64,000 nucleotides of DNA, from contig CATAJQ010000002.1 in assembly GCA_949487135.1 (NCBI GenBank), positions 62,001 through 126,000 of the forward strand. Direction: 5' to 3'. Position numbers and translations under genes: made by a program. Positions 49,967 through 59,941 of the stretch are shown in pieces; within the stretch, counting starts at the first letter, position 1; each line of letters opens with the position of its first letter. Below the pieces are notes generated by a model. That model saw only the letters and a list, made by a program, of their open reading frames with translations, searched no databases and was not told where the DNA came from. This stretch comes from Cellvibrionales bacterium UBA7375 (GTDB lineage Bacteria; Pseudomonadota; Gammaproteobacteria; Pseudomonadales; Porticoccaceae).

Positions 49967-50436
49967 ATAACTATTTAAACATAGTTGTTTAGTTGTGTTG
50001 ATAAAAAACCCGAATTTCTTGCAACTTGCTATTAAATTTACACAAACAAAAATCTGAAATAAGTAGTTTAAAATGTTCATGATCTGAATTGGGGCATTAT
50101 TCTAAATAGATTGCTAGATCTTAAAAATTATCACCATAATAGGGCAATAAACTATCCACAGAACCTGTGGATAACTTTGTGGAAGACTAGTATAGCAAGT
50201 GGATTTAAGCCAGAAAAACCACGGTTTTTATACAGATTGGTTAATTTTTGTACAGACTAAAAATACCTTATAAAACAATGACTTAAAAACAATTAAAGCA
50301 AGAATCAATAACTTACATGGCATTTATAAAGTGAAGTTTTAAAAAAAAGACGTATCTGTGGAAAAACGACCATAGATATAGAACTAAGGAGTAATTCTTT
50401 TGCCCAGAGCGAGCAAAATTTAAAACCATAAAGGGA
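49967..50436. other. 470-base non-coding AT-rich region with a DnaA-box cluster
   Basis: This is the longest gene-free stretch in the window. It holds DnaA-box-like 9-mers at 50152-50160 (CTATCCACA, one mismatch), 50166-50174 (TGTGGATAA, perfect), 50178-50186 (two mismatches) and 50357-50365 (TGTGGAAAA, one mismatch). The first two form an inverted repeat. A pair of TTTTT(A/G)TACAGA direct repeats starts at 50225 and 50245, exactly 20 bases apart, and AAAAACC-AC-GGTTTTT lies at 50214-50229. AT-rich runs follow up to 50350. It must also hold the rsmJ promoter on the minus strand. The function is not established. Confidence 0.5.
50152..50186. promoter_or_regulatory. Paired DnaA boxes in an inverted repeat, plus a third weak box
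   Basis: TATCCACAG (50153-50161) and CTGTGGATA (50165-50173) are perfect 9-bp arms around a 3-base spacer. They overlap a near box on the plus strand and a perfect DnaA box on the minus strand (TTATCCACA read on that strand). TGTGGAAGA at 50178-50186 is a weaker third copy in the same orientation as the second. Confidence 0.55.
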
Positions 50437-51207
50437 CTATAGCGCACTCAATTGCAACCAGTCAAACCCTTCTTCTTGATCTGCGTAAATAATATTTGCA
50501 GAGCCCTTATAAACGTTTTCAATCGATGATTTAGCTAACTGCTTATTGTTGTTACTAAGGCTAATATGACCAATAACTAACTGCTGAATACAGCTTTGGT
50601 CAATTTCATTGATCAATGCAGCCGTTTGCTGATTATTTAAATGACCCCACTGCCCGCCCACACGATCTTTTAAGAATCTTGGGTACGATCCAGATTGTAA
50701 TAATACTAGATCATGGTTGGCTTCAATAAGTAAGCCATTACAACCGCTATATTGTTTGATTATATAGGGTGTAATAGAGCCAACATCGGTAAGAATACCA
50801 AAACGGTTTTCATTATCTTCAAGAATAAATTGAACAGGCTCGTTGGCATCATGGGGCACTGGGATTGGCTTAACCTCAATATCGCCCAGCTTAAATACTT
50901 GGTGGCTATCAATTATATTAATACCAGCATAGGCCTTAGAATCGAATCCTGTAGCTCTTAGACAGCCTGCGGTGATAAATATATCAATTGAATAGCGTGT
51001 TGCTAGAGGTAATACACCCTTCCAGTGATCGCTGTGTTCATGGGTAACTAAAATAGCATCAATATCATCTGGCGTTTTATCTAGGCGCTGCAAACGTTTG
51101 ATACATTCTTTAATAGAAAAACCGCAATCGATCATAATACAGGTAGTTTTGGATTGGATAATTGTAGAATTACCCTTGCTGCCGCTACCTAAGGAGGCAA
51201 AACGCAA
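50437..51207 (-). CDS. MBL-fold metallohydrolase (YycJ/WalJ-like)
   Basis: 256 residues. Metallo-beta-lactamase ligands: LVTHEHSDHWKGV (HxHxDH), later PHDANEPV, GILTDVGS and the C-terminal VIGHISLSNNN. The N-terminus MRFASLGSGSKGNSTII is typical for this family, whose Gram-positive member YycJ/WalJ is a nuclease-like protein; the role in Gammaproteobacteria is unclear. It follows bamC after 14 bases, the conserved dapA-bamC-MBL order. In Pseudomonas purC comes next; here the non-coding DnaA-box region does. Confidence 0.85.
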   Translation of the reverse strand: MRFASLGSGSKGNSTIIQSKTTCIMIDCGFSIKECIKRLQRLDKTPDDIDAILVTHEHSDHWKGVLPLATRYSIDIFITAGCLRATGFDSKAYAGINIIDSHQVFKLGDIEVKPIPVPHDANEPVQFILEDNENRFGILTDVGSITPYIIKQYSGCNGLLIEANHDLVLLQSGSYPRFLKDRVGGQWGHLNNQQTAALINEIDQSCIQQLVIGHISLSNNNKQLAKSSIENVYKGSANIIYADQEEGFDWLQLSAL

Positions 51208-51221
51208 TGGTTATACCTCCC

Positions 51222-52250
51222 TTAAGACATATTACTTCTAACTATATTAAGAAGTTTTAAAGCCAATTCCTTGCCAAGACTGTCACCCTCAAGACTAACG
51301 ATTCTGATTTCAATCGACGACTCAACTTGCTCGACTAAAATACGATAATTGGCCGCTAGCACCTGTTCTTTGTTGTTAGCGTTAAACCAACTGCTAATAC
51401 CCGATGATTCTTGCTCAACCATATCGTCTGAATAATTAACCAGCAGCAATCCCTTTGTTGTATCTTGATCGACAAGGGTAAAGCCACCACGTGCGGCAGA
51501 ATAATTTATAGAGGCCCAAGTTCTATCAAAGGATAGATTGACCAAAATATAGGGATCAGCAACCTCTGGCTTGATGATTTCAACTTTAGATTCACCGCCT
51601 ATATCCTGAGCAAGCAGTGATACTGAGGCATAATCAGGCTGCGCAACAAGCTGATTCGCCAAAAAGGAAACCATATCCTGCTCTTTAGCATCGGAATGTG
51701 ATGAGGCAGGCCAATTATTATTTGCCTCTTGATCAATAGATTTTAATTGATGAAGAACAGAAATCTCAGTGCTATTTAACTGCAGCCCGGGTGAAATAGT
51801 AAATCTAAATCTATGAACGTTGTCAGGATCTGAATTATAACTTAACCAGGCAGTTTCGATAACGCCGGAAGAACCGTCGGCTTTTGCTGAACCAATACTG
51901 TTTTTATTTAATATATTGCGTACTCTGGGCCAGAGTTCACTGGGTTTATTATTGATAAGAATCCATCGTTTCTGATCAATTTTTTGAATTTTTACTAATT
52001 GTTCAAATGTATTGACAGAAACTGGCTGCGGCCTGGGGACTTCAGTGAAACTTGGGGTTGAAATATCACCTGAAACCGGTGGTATCGAATACAACTGCCC
52101 CAATTTAGACGCACTCAATTGCTCTGGAACAACAAGAACCTGCGTTTCCGGTGACAAAAGGTAATCGTTACTATTATCTTCAATACCTAACCAACTACAG
52201 CCTGAAAGCGTAAAACAGGCCGCCATTATTAATTTAGAGATATTATTCAT
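51222..52250 (-). CDS. bamC: Outer membrane protein assembly factor BamC
   Basis: 342 residues. Lipoprotein signal with lipobox LSGC (Cys18) after MNNISKLIMAACFT. An unstructured, Pro-containing linker leads to two helix-grip domains: QKIDQKRWILINNKPSELWPRVRNIL and later YILVNLSFDRTWASINYSAARGGF. The NlpB/BamC accessory lipoprotein of the BAM complex at the outer membrane. It follows dapA by 35 bases, as in E. coli and Pseudomonas. Confidence 0.9.
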   Translation of the reverse strand: MNNISKLIMAACFTLSGCSWLGIEDNSNDYLLSPETQVLVVPEQLSASKLGQLYSIPPVSGDISTPSFTEVPRPQPVSVNTFEQLVKIQKIDQKRWILINNKPSELWPRVRNILNKNSIGSAKADGSSGVIETAWLSYNSDPDNVHRFRFTISPGLQLNSTEISVLHQLKSIDQEANNNWPASSHSDAKEQDMVSFLANQLVAQPDYASVSLLAQDIGGESKVEIIKPEVADPYILVNLSFDRTWASINYSAARGGFTLVDQDTTKGLLLVNYSDDMVEQESSGISSWFNANNKEQVLAANYRILVEQVESSIEIRIVSLEGDSLGKELALKLLNIVRSNMS

Positions 52251-52285
52251 GCAATTTAACCCTACTGCCCTTTTAATTGTTATTT

Positions 52286-53164
52286 CTATACAAGCGATAC
52301 TGATTTAAGTGCCTGTATAACTTTGACTTGATTAGCCTGTGAAAGTTGCGTCAAGGGCAATCGAATTGCATCGTTAATTAATCCCAACTGGCTCACGGCC
52401 CATTTAACCGGAATAGGATTAGATTCAACAAACATTGCATCATGAATCGCAAGCAGCTGCTGATCAATTGCAAGTGCTTGCTGTGCGTCTCCATTAAGTG
52501 CTGCCTCACACATTTGTGCCATCATCTTTGGGGCAACATTAGCCGTTACGGATATATCACCTTGCCCACCCAAAAGCATTAATTCACGGGCGCTGTGGTC
52601 ATCACCTGAGTAGATAGCAAAAGTCTTTGGAGAGTTTTCTATCAGCCATGCCGCGCGAGCTAAGTCTCCCGTAGCCTCTTTAATTCCGACAATATTAGAA
52701 ATTTCACTTAAACGAACAGCGGTTTCAGGCAGCATATCGCAGGCAGTTCGACCGGGAACATTATATAAAATTTGCTCTATATCAACTGCTTCAGCAACGG
52801 TTTTGTAATGTTGATACAGGCCTTCCTGAGTTGGCTTATTGTAATAAGGGGTAACCAGCAAGCAAGCATCTGCACCCGCTAGTTTAGCGGCAGCGGTTAA
52901 CTCAATAGCCTCTCGAGTACAGTTTGCCCCAGTCCCAGCAATCACCGGAATACGACCATTAGATATGGCTACAGCTTTTTTAATAACGCGACTGTGCTCT
53001 TCAACACTTAATGTCGCAGATTCTCCGGTAGTTCCTACAGCAACCAAACCATGGGTGCCCTGCTCTATGTGCCATTCTACAAGTCGCTCTAGGGCTTCCC
53101 AATCGACATCTAGACTGTCGGGGATCATCGGAGTCACTAGGGCGACAATACTTCCAGTAATCAT
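52286..53164 (-). CDS. dapA: 4-hydroxy-tetrahydrodipicolinate synthase
   Basis: 292 residues, exactly the E. coli length. TIM barrel with VAVGTTGESATLS near 43-55, the Tyr of LYNVPGRTACD and the Schiff-base Lys near residue 161 in GIKEATGD, and IYSGDD. It condenses pyruvate with aspartate semialdehyde in lysine/diaminopimelate synthesis. First gene of the dapA-bamC-MBL run. Confidence 0.97.
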   Translation of the reverse strand: MITGSIVALVTPMIPDSLDVDWEALERLVEWHIEQGTHGLVAVGTTGESATLSVEEHSRVIKKAVAISNGRIPVIAGTGANCTREAIELTAAAKLAGADACLLVTPYYNKPTQEGLYQHYKTVAEAVDIEQILYNVPGRTACDMLPETAVRLSEISNIVGIKEATGDLARAAWLIENSPKTFAIYSGDDHSARELMLLGGQGDISVTANVAPKMMAQMCEAALNGDAQQALAIDQQLLAIHDAMFVESNPIPVKWAVSQLGLINDAIRLPLTQLSQANQVKVIQALKSVSLV

Positions 53165-53227
53165 CTTTGTTCCTTAAGCTTTAATTCTTTAATTCCATTA
53201 GCTATTAACAATATTAGCAAATGGCGA

Positions 53228-54160
53228 TTAACTCTTGGTATAAAAATCAGACTCTCCCGCTGGGCGCGTTTTAAAGCGACGATGAGCCCAGAGATACTGT
53301 TCCGGTTGTAATCTGACAAAACTCTCAACAAGATTGTTAACTCGTGTAGCATCAATAATATCATCACCTGTTGGAAAATCTTCAAGTGCAGGATGCACTG
53401 TAATCTTATAGCCCTGATTTCCAGGTAATCTTACATGAGTAAAGGGTACAACAGTTGCGCCAGTTTTTTCGGCTAATCGCGCTGTAGCATATACAGTAGC
53501 TGCATTAACACCAAAAAAAGGTGCAAATACGCCCTGTTTTATCCCATAATCTTGATCGGGTGCATACCAAACTGTCCGACCAGCCTTTAGTGCTTTCATA
53601 GTACCGCGAACGTCTCTTCGTTCATAGAGTCGGCTATTGCCTGAACTTTTATGCAATCTGCCCTTTATTTGAATGTAATCATAAATCGGGTTGCCATGAG
53701 CACGATACATGCCGTCTCTATCACAGACCGTTGAAATAGCTGCTGCACCTACTTCTATGGTGGTGTAATGGATGCTTAAGAGGATAATCCCCTTTCCTTC
53801 TGCTTGCTGTAAATGCTCTAAGCCCTCAAACTTTAATAGCTTTGAGAAACGTTTTTTTGACCACCACCAAGCTATTCCCAACTCCATAATAGCGATACCC
53901 ATATTGACGAAGTTTTCTCGTAATAACTTAGCTTGCTGGGTCTTATCAAGTTCAGGGAAACAGAGTTCTATATTAGTTTTAGCGATATGCTTTCGATTAG
54001 TTGGCAATTTGTAGAGAAATAAGCCAACCAACTTGCCCAACCCAAGTAAGCCACTAAAAGGAAGTAAGACTGCGATTCTCCAAATGGCAAAATAAAGCCA
54101 CGTTTTTAACAAACCTGGACTTAAAAACCGTAATTGAAAATTTGCACCCTTAGCATTCAT
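53228..54160 (-). CDS. lpxL: Lipid A lauroyl-type acyltransferase (LpxL/LpxM family)
   Basis: 310 residues. One N-terminal membrane segment (about 20-50), then the HTRB/LpxL acyltransferase with catalytic HYTTIE (HX4E), MYRAHGNPIYDY, VWYAPDQDYG and VFAPFFGVNAATV, and the late EQYLWAHRRFKTRP. It adds a secondary acyl chain to Kdo2-lipid IVA at the inner membrane. LpxL is favoured over LpxM from the WYAPDQDYG segment, but the two cannot be cleanly split by eye. It lies 18 bases after fabV. Confidence 0.87.
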   Translation of the reverse strand: MNAKGANFQLRFLSPGLLKTWLYFAIWRIAVLLPFSGLLGLGKLVGLFLYKLPTNRKHIAKTNIELCFPELDKTQQAKLLRENFVNMGIAIMELGIAWWWSKKRFSKLLKFEGLEHLQQAEGKGIILLSIHYTTIEVGAAAISTVCDRDGMYRAHGNPIYDYIQIKGRLHKSSGNSRLYERRDVRGTMKALKAGRTVWYAPDQDYGIKQGVFAPFFGVNAATVYATARLAEKTGATVVPFTHVRLPGNQGYKITVHPALEDFPTGDDIIDATRVNNLVESFVRLQPEQYLWAHRRFKTRPAGESDFYTKS

Positions 54161-54178
54161 ATAGTGGCACTTAGGTTA

Positions 54179-55366
54179 TTAAACCATATTCGATATAGCG
54201 ACATCCGGATTAACGTCGACATCGTAGTCAACGCCGTCAATCTCAAAACCAAATAGATTCAAGAATTCTTTTTTATAACCATCAAGATCTGTTAAATCCG
54301 CTAAGGTTTCATTGCTGATAGCCGCCCAACTGTCAGATACTGCATCTTGAATGGCTGGATCGAGTTCTAACTCATCGACTCTTAGGCGTCCCTCTTCATC
54401 CAAACGAGGGGTATCAGAATACAAACACTCGGTAAATAAACGATAAAGCTGCTCTATACAGCCTTCGTGTGTTCCTGTTTTCTTCATCTCTTGAAATAGC
54501 ATCGCTAAATACAGTGGCATAATAGGTATAGCTGAGCTTGCTTGGGTTACAACTGCTTTAAGAACAGAGACACGCGCATCACCACCAGAAGATTGCAATT
54601 GATCACGAATGGTTAATACCTTTTTATCGAGATCTTTTTTAGCTTGGCCAATTGTGCCGTCCCAATATAAATCCCAAGTGATTTTTTCACCAATGTAGGT
54701 AAACGCTGTTGTTTTAGGGCCTTCAGCCAACACACCTGCTTCTTGCAGAGCATCGGTCCACATCTGCCAATCTTCACCACCCATGACCGCAACCGTATCG
54801 TCAATTTCTTGCTGGTTAGCGGCTTCGAGGCTGAATTCTTGAACTTCTTCTTTGTCAGTATTAACACCTAACATAGTGACATCTTTACCCACCGGCTTTA
54901 GGGTTGAATTATATACTTCGCCGGTATCTGGGTGCTGACGTCGTGGTGCGGCAAGACTGTAGATAACTAGATCAACCTGACCTAAATCTTGCTTAATGGT
55001 TTCAATCGTTTTTTGCTTTATTTCGTTAGAAAAAGCATCACCATTAATACTTTTAGCGTAGAGACCATCTTGTTCGGCCATTTTGTGAAATGCTGCACTG
55101 TTGTACCAACCCGCTGTTCCAGGTTTTCTATCGGTTCCAGGCTTTTCAAAAAATATACCCAGAGTTGAAGCACCACCGCCAAAGGCGGCAGAGATACGAG
55201 CGGCAAGACCATAGCCGGTTGATGAGCCAATCACTAAAACGCGCTTGGGCATGTCTATCTTTGGCTGAGATTTAATATAATTGATTTGATTAAGGACATT
55301 GGCCTCACAACCGGTTGGGTGAGTTGTTATACACATAAAGCCACGAACGCGAGGTTTAATGATCAT
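54179..55366 (-). CDS. fabV: Trans-2-enoyl-[acyl-carrier-protein] reductase FabV (NADH)
   Basis: 395 residues from the ATG at 55366, with GGAGAG upstream. [20 protein letters not shown] is the FabV N-terminus. NAD-binding [14 protein letters not shown] is followed by [18 protein letters not shown], and the catalytic Tyr-x8-Lys is in [10 protein letters not shown]. It performs the last reduction of fatty acid elongation. FabV-type reductases are known in Vibrio and Pseudomonas for tolerance to triclosan, unlike FabI. Next to the LpxL-like gene, which uses acyl-ACP. Confidence 0.95.
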   Translation of the reverse strand: MIIKPRVRGFMCITTHPTGCEANVLNQINYIKSQPKIDMPKRVLVIGSSTGYGLAARISAAFGGGASTLGIFFEKPGTDRKPGTAGWYNSAAFHKMAEQDGLYAKSINGDAFSNEIKQKTIETIKQDLGQVDLVIYSLAAPRRQHPDTGEVYNSTLKPVGKDVTMLGVNTDKEEVQEFSLEAANQQEIDDTVAVMGGEDWQMWTDALQEAGVLAEGPKTTAFTYIGEKITWDLYWDGTIGQAKKDLDKKVLTIRDQLQSSGGDARVSVLKAVVTQASSAIPIMPLYLAMLFQEMKKTGTHEGCIEQLYRLFTECLYSDTPRLDEEGRLRVDELELDPAIQDAVSDSWAAISNETLADLTDLDGYKKEFLNLFGFEIDGVDYDVDVNPDVAISNMV

Positions 55367-55490
55367 CAATTGCTCTCCAAATTAAATAATGTTTTTAGCG
55401 TAAAAATATAGTCTAAATCTAAGCGATGTATCATACCTTAAATCCATAACAATCACGTAAATTTATACTTTTAATACCTTGGCTAAATAA

Positions 55491-55517
55491 TAAAAAAGGC
55501 CCAAATATGGGCCTTTT
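55491..55517 (-). terminator. Intrinsic terminator after aceF
   Basis: AAAAGGCCC (55494-55502) and GGGCCTTTT (55509-55517) form a 9-bp stem with a 6-base loop. On the minus strand it is followed by a T-run (complement of six A at 55492-55497), so it ends the aceE-aceF transcript 33 bases after the aceF stop. The symmetrical A/T flanks could also stop plus-strand transcripts. Confidence 0.88.
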
Positions 55518-55549
55518 CCAATCTTGCTTAGATTTAACTAATGTCAAAC

Positions 55550-57190
55550 CTATAATGTCATGTGCCTTATATCACTGAGCATCTTAACCAAATAAGTCAT
55601 AAAGCGACCGGCATCACCACCATTAATTACACGATGATCATAGGACAAGGCTAGAGGAAGCATTAATGTTGGCTGGAAGTCAGAACCATCCCATATAGGC
55701 TTCATCTGTGATTTGGATACACCTAGAATACCTACTTCAGGACTATTAACAATCGGCGTAAAGCCATTGCCACCAATAGCGCCCAGACTTGAGATAGTAA
55801 AACATCCACCCTGCATATCATTGGGCTTTAATTTACCATCACGCGCGAGGGTTGCCATGCTGATTACATCGGATGATATCTCCCAAATTCCCTTCTTATC
55901 CGCGTCTTTGATAACTGGAACAACAAGTCCACGAGGGGTATCTACTGCCATACCAATATTTATATAGTGTTTTTGAACATAATTTTCACCATCACCCGCA
56001 AGTGAACGATTAAATTCTGGATTTGCGGCTAGGGCTGCAGCTGCAGCTTTAATTATGAAGGCAACCGGAGTTACCTTGATGCCGCGCTTTTCACCTTCGG
56101 CTTTAAGAGATTTGCGGAAGGCTTCTAGATCCGTGATATCTGCATCATCAAATTGAGTAACATGTGGCACGTTTAACCAGTTACGCTGCATGTTGTCGGC
56201 AGTGACTTTCTGAATTTTAGATAGCTTAACGGTTTCAATTTCACCAAACTGACTGAAGTCGGCTGCTGGGACCTGTGGGATGCCAGCACCGCCAGAAGCA
56301 TTTGAGCCTGACTGTAGGGCAGATTTCACAAAGTTGTTAACATCATTTTTCTGAATACGAGCTTTTGGCCCTGTTCCAGCTACCTGAGTTAGGTCAACAC
56401 CCAGTTCTCTTGCCAGTAGGCGAACTGAGGGACCAGCATAAATATCAGAAGAATCATTGGTTACAGGAGCAACAGCAGCAGCTGGAGCGACAGATTTTTG
56501 AGCAGGCGCAGGTGCAGGTACAGGTGTAGTTACAACTGGCGCGGCTGGAGCAGGCTCAGATGCCTCAACAGCTGTCTCAACTACCGCAGAACCACCACTA
56601 GCAACCTCAATAAAAGCTACCTGATCGCCAGTACCCAACTTATCACCCTCTTTGGCAATAATGTTCATAACTGTACCAGTTAGGGTTGAAGGAACATCCA
56701 TCGTAGCCTTATCAGATTCAAGTACTACAAGGGTATCACCCTCTTCAACCTGATCACCAACAGCAACAGAAACCTCAATCAACTCAACCTTGTCGTCGCT
56801 ACCAATATCTGGCACCAAAGCAATCTGCTCTGATGTGGAAGCTTCTGTGTCCGCAACAGGCGCTTCAGCTTCGGGATCAGGTGTTACTGTTTCAGCAACA
56901 ACTGGCTCCGGCTCAGACTTTTCAACGGCTGGCTCAGCGGAAGCTACAGCATCGGCAGTTTCAATTTCTGCAATAGCGTCTCCAACTTTCACTGTATCGC
57001 CTTCTGCTACCAAATACTTAACAACGGCGCCATCGACGGGACTAGGGACATCCATTGAAGCCTTATCAGACTCTAAAACCACTAGAGAGTCTTCTTGCTC
57101 AACAGAGTCACCTACTGATACACATAGTTCGATTACTTCTACCGACTCTGCGCCACCTAAATCAGGAATTGTTACAATTTCTATTGCCAC
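55550..57190 (-). CDS. aceF: Pyruvate dehydrogenase complex E2, dihydrolipoyl acetyltransferase
   Basis: 546 residues. Two lipoyl domains (about 1-75 and 118-195), each with the lipoylated Lys in ESDKA(S/T)MDVPS; acidic and Ala/Pro/Val-rich linkers between; an E1/E3-binding domain near 250-285 (SVRLLARELGVDLTQVAGTG); and the catalytic trimer-forming domain with SYDHRVINGGDAGRF. The Asn in place of Asp of DHRxxDG also occurs in Pseudomonas AceF. E. coli has three lipoyl domains. It transfers acetyl groups to CoA. The E3 gene lpdA is not adjacent. Confidence 0.96.
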   Translation of the reverse strand: MAIEIVTIPDLGGAESVEVIELCVSVGDSVEQEDSLVVLESDKASMDVPSPVDGAVVKYLVAEGDTVKVGDAIAEIETADAVASAEPAVEKSEPEPVVAETVTPDPEAEAPVADTEASTSEQIALVPDIGSDDKVELIEVSVAVGDQVEEGDTLVVLESDKATMDVPSTLTGTVMNIIAKEGDKLGTGDQVAFIEVASGGSAVVETAVEASEPAPAAPVVTTPVPAPAPAQKSVAPAAAVAPVTNDSSDIYAGPSVRLLARELGVDLTQVAGTGPKARIQKNDVNNFVKSALQSGSNASGGAGIPQVPAADFSQFGEIETVKLSKIQKVTADNMQRNWLNVPHVTQFDDADITDLEAFRKSLKAEGEKRGIKVTPVAFIIKAAAAALAANPEFNRSLAGDGENYVQKHYINIGMAVDTPRGLVVPVIKDADKKGIWEISSDVISMATLARDGKLKPNDMQGGCFTISSLGAIGGNGFTPIVNSPEVGILGVSKSQMKPIWDGSDFQPTLMLPLALSYDHRVINGGDAGRFMTYLVKMLSDIRHMTL

Positions 57191-57243
57191 TTAAATCGCC
57201 CTTTATAAATAGTCTTTCTATTTGTTAATTACAGTTCCAACTA

Positions 57244-59892
57244 TTACAAATACAATGGATTAGGTTTCTCTGGATCTATACCCAATGTCTTAATTGCTTT
57301 TTCTACCACAGCCGCCTTAATTGTACCCTGATCAGCCAGAGCTTTAAGGGCTGAAATAACGACAAAGTTACGATCCACTTCAAAGAAGTGACGTAGTGCT
57401 GCTCGGCTATCACTTCGACCGAAGCCATCTGTTCCAAGCACATAGAATGGCTGCTCTATATAGGCACGCATCTGCTCAGAATAGGCTTTCATGTAGTCAG
57501 TTGAAGCAATAACAGGCGCCTTACAGTCGCCTAATTGCTCAGTAATATAAGCTGTTTTAGCTTTCTTAGTTGGGTGTAAAAGGTTCCAGCGATCGACTGA
57601 CTGACCTTCACGAACCAACTCATTAACACTGGTTAAACTCCAAATATCAGATTCGACATCAAACTGATCTTTTAGAATTTCTGCAGCGGCAATTACTTCA
57701 TTTAAAATAGTACCAGCACCCATAAGAGTCACTTTCTTGTCAACTTTACCGGCTTCTGCAAATTTGTACATACCCTTAACTATGCCCTCTTCTGCGCCTT
57801 CAGGCATTGCAGGCTGAGTATAGTTTTCATTCATAGTTGTAAGATAGAAGAAGCAGTTCTCTTGATCTTCAAACATGCGCTTAACACCTTCTTGAACGAT
57901 CACAGCTAGCTCATAGCTAAAGGTAGCATCGTAACTCTTACAATTAGGGATGGTATTAGCCAAAATAAGACTGTGTCCATCCTGATGCTGTAGACCTTCA
58001 CCATTAAGGGTAGTTCGGCCGGCAGTTGCACCAATAAGGAAGCCTCTTGCCTGACTATCACCAGACGCCCAAGCTAGATCGCCAATACGTTGGAAACCAA
58101 ACATTGAATAGAAGATATAGAAAGGAATCATTGGGCAAGAGTTAGTACTGTATGATGTAGCTAGTGCCAACCAAGCAGACATAGCCCCTGCTTCGTTAAT
58201 ACCCTCTTCCAGTATCACGCCCTTCTTGTCTTCCTTGTAGTACATAATTTGCTGATGATCGTGAGGGACATACTTCTGACCTGCAGAAGTATAGATACCC
58301 AATTGCCGAAACATACCTTCCATACCAAAAGTTCGCGCTTCATCGGGAACAATAGGTACTACACGACTACCAATGTTCTTGTCTTTTACCAATGATGAAA
58401 GAACGCGAACGAACGCCATAGTGGTTGAAATTTCACGCTCACCAGAACTTTCAAGTTGCTTTTTGAACGCTGATAGTGGCGGCGCAGTCATTGCCTCAAA
58501 ATCTGCCTTACGGGCTGGCAATGGGCCACCAAGCTCCTGACGACGGCCTTTCATATAGGCAATTTCAGGGCTGTCTTCAGCCGGCTTGTAGTAGGGTACT
58601 GTCTCTAACTGATCATCCGGTATCGGAATGCCAAAACGATCGCGGAACTTACGCAAGCTGTCCATATCGAGCTTTTTGACAGAATGAGTGTCGTTGGCAG
58701 CTTCGCCCGCATCACCCAAACCATAACCCTTAACCGTTTGTGCAAGAATAACTGTTGGCTTACCTTTACTCTCTGATGCTTCAGCATAGGCGGCATATAC
58801 CTTGTAAGGATCGTGTCCACCTCGATTAAGCGCCATAATCTGCTCATCAGTCATATCTTTTACAAGTTCTAATAACTCGGGGTATTTACCAAAGAAATGC
58901 TCGCGCGTATAAGCACCTCCATTGTATTTGTAGTTCTGCAGCTCACCATCACAAACTTCATTCATACGTTTGATAAGTAAGCCAGATTTGTCTTTTTCAA
59001 GTAGTTGATCCCAGTGGCGACCCCAAACTACTTTAATAACATTCCAACCCGCACCACGAAATACACCTTCAAGTTCTTGCATAATTTTGCCATTACCGCG
59101 AACAGGGCCATCAAGACGCTGTAGATTACAGTTAATAACAAAAACAAGATTCTCAAGCTCTTCACGACCGGCTAGAGAGATAGCGCCTAAACTTTCTGGC
59201 TCATCACACTCACCGTCACCCAAGAATGCCCATACTTTGCGATCACCACGGGCCACAAGACCTCTAGCTGACAAGTAACGCATAACGTGAGCTTGATAAA
59301 TGGCTTGGATAGGACCAAGACCCATAGAAACTGTAGGGAACTGCCAATAGTCCGGCATCAACCAAGGATGAGGATAAGATGAAAGCCCTTTACCATCGAC
59401 TTCACGACGGAAGCTATCAAGCTGATCTTCTGAAAGTCTACCTTCGAGGAATGACCGAGCATACATACCTGGGGCACTATGGCCTTGGAAGAATACTAAA
59501 TCACCAAGATTTTCGCCTTCAGAACCTCTGAAGAAGTAGTTAAAGCCAATATCATAGAGCGTTGCAGCTGATGAAAAGCTAGCAATGTGGCCGCCAATCC
59601 CTTCACTTTGCTTGTTAGCGCGCATAACCATGGCAAGAGCATTCCAGCGAATCAAAGATCTAACACGACGCTCCATGAATAGGTCGCCAGGCATCACTTT
59701 CTCTTTGTTAGCTGGTATTGTGTTGCAATAAGGCGTGGTAATCGATTGAGGTAAGCCAACGCCAGTATTAGTAGCACGAGCTTGTAATTGACTTAAAATA
59801 TAAGAAGCTCTGTCGCTTCCTTGTGCTCGACAAATTGAGTCAAACGCTTCTAACCATTCTTGGGTTTCTGTTGGATCTAAATCCTGAGACAT
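57244..59892 (-). CDS. aceE: Pyruvate dehydrogenase E1 component (homodimeric type)
   Basis: 882 residues (E. coli 887). Thiamine-diphosphate motif GDGECDEPESLGAISLAGREE followed by NCNLQRLDGPVRGNGK, and the C-terminal transketolase-like part with RTTLNGEGLQHQDGHS and GTDGFGRSD. The N-terminal region (1-45) that binds E2 is present. It decarboxylates pyruvate in the cytoplasm. First gene of aceE-aceF, with 53 bases between them and a terminator after aceF. Confidence 0.97.
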   Translation of the reverse strand: MSQDLDPTETQEWLEAFDSICRAQGSDRASYILSQLQARATNTGVGLPQSITTPYCNTIPANKEKVMPGDLFMERRVRSLIRWNALAMVMRANKQSEGIGGHIASFSSAATLYDIGFNYFFRGSEGENLGDLVFFQGHSAPGMYARSFLEGRLSEDQLDSFRREVDGKGLSSYPHPWLMPDYWQFPTVSMGLGPIQAIYQAHVMRYLSARGLVARGDRKVWAFLGDGECDEPESLGAISLAGREELENLVFVINCNLQRLDGPVRGNGKIMQELEGVFRGAGWNVIKVVWGRHWDQLLEKDKSGLLIKRMNEVCDGELQNYKYNGGAYTREHFFGKYPELLELVKDMTDEQIMALNRGGHDPYKVYAAYAEASESKGKPTVILAQTVKGYGLGDAGEAANDTHSVKKLDMDSLRKFRDRFGIPIPDDQLETVPYYKPAEDSPEIAYMKGRRQELGGPLPARKADFEAMTAPPLSAFKKQLESSGEREISTTMAFVRVLSSLVKDKNIGSRVVPIVPDEARTFGMEGMFRQLGIYTSAGQKYVPHDHQQIMYYKEDKKGVILEEGINEAGAMSAWLALATSYSTNSCPMIPFYIFYSMFGFQRIGDLAWASGDSQARGFLIGATAGRTTLNGEGLQHQDGHSLILANTIPNCKSYDATFSYELAVIVQEGVKRMFEDQENCFFYLTTMNENYTQPAMPEGAEEGIVKGMYKFAEAGKVDKKVTLMGAGTILNEVIAAAEILKDQFDVESDIWSLTSVNELVREGQSVDRWNLLHPTKKAKTAYITEQLGDCKAPVIASTDYMKAYSEQMRAYIEQPFYVLGTDGFGRSDSRAALRHFFEVDRNFVVISALKALADQGTIKAAVVEKAIKTLGIDPEKPNPLYL

Positions 59893-59941
59893 GCGGCACC
59901 AATAGTTGTAATGGATTCAATTTTAAAGGGGTTACTGTTGC

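Noticed and set aside
50381..50424. AAGGAG followed by TTG, a possible tiny plus-strand leader peptide
   Set aside because: The frame is only seven codons long and leads into the end of the convergent MBL gene; nothing downstream could be controlled by it.
56790..57194. A 134-residue plus-strand frame rich in Ser/Thr/Ala
   Set aside because: It is the antisense of the repetitive acidic linkers and lipoyl domains of aceF, has no ribosome-binding site and shows no domain.
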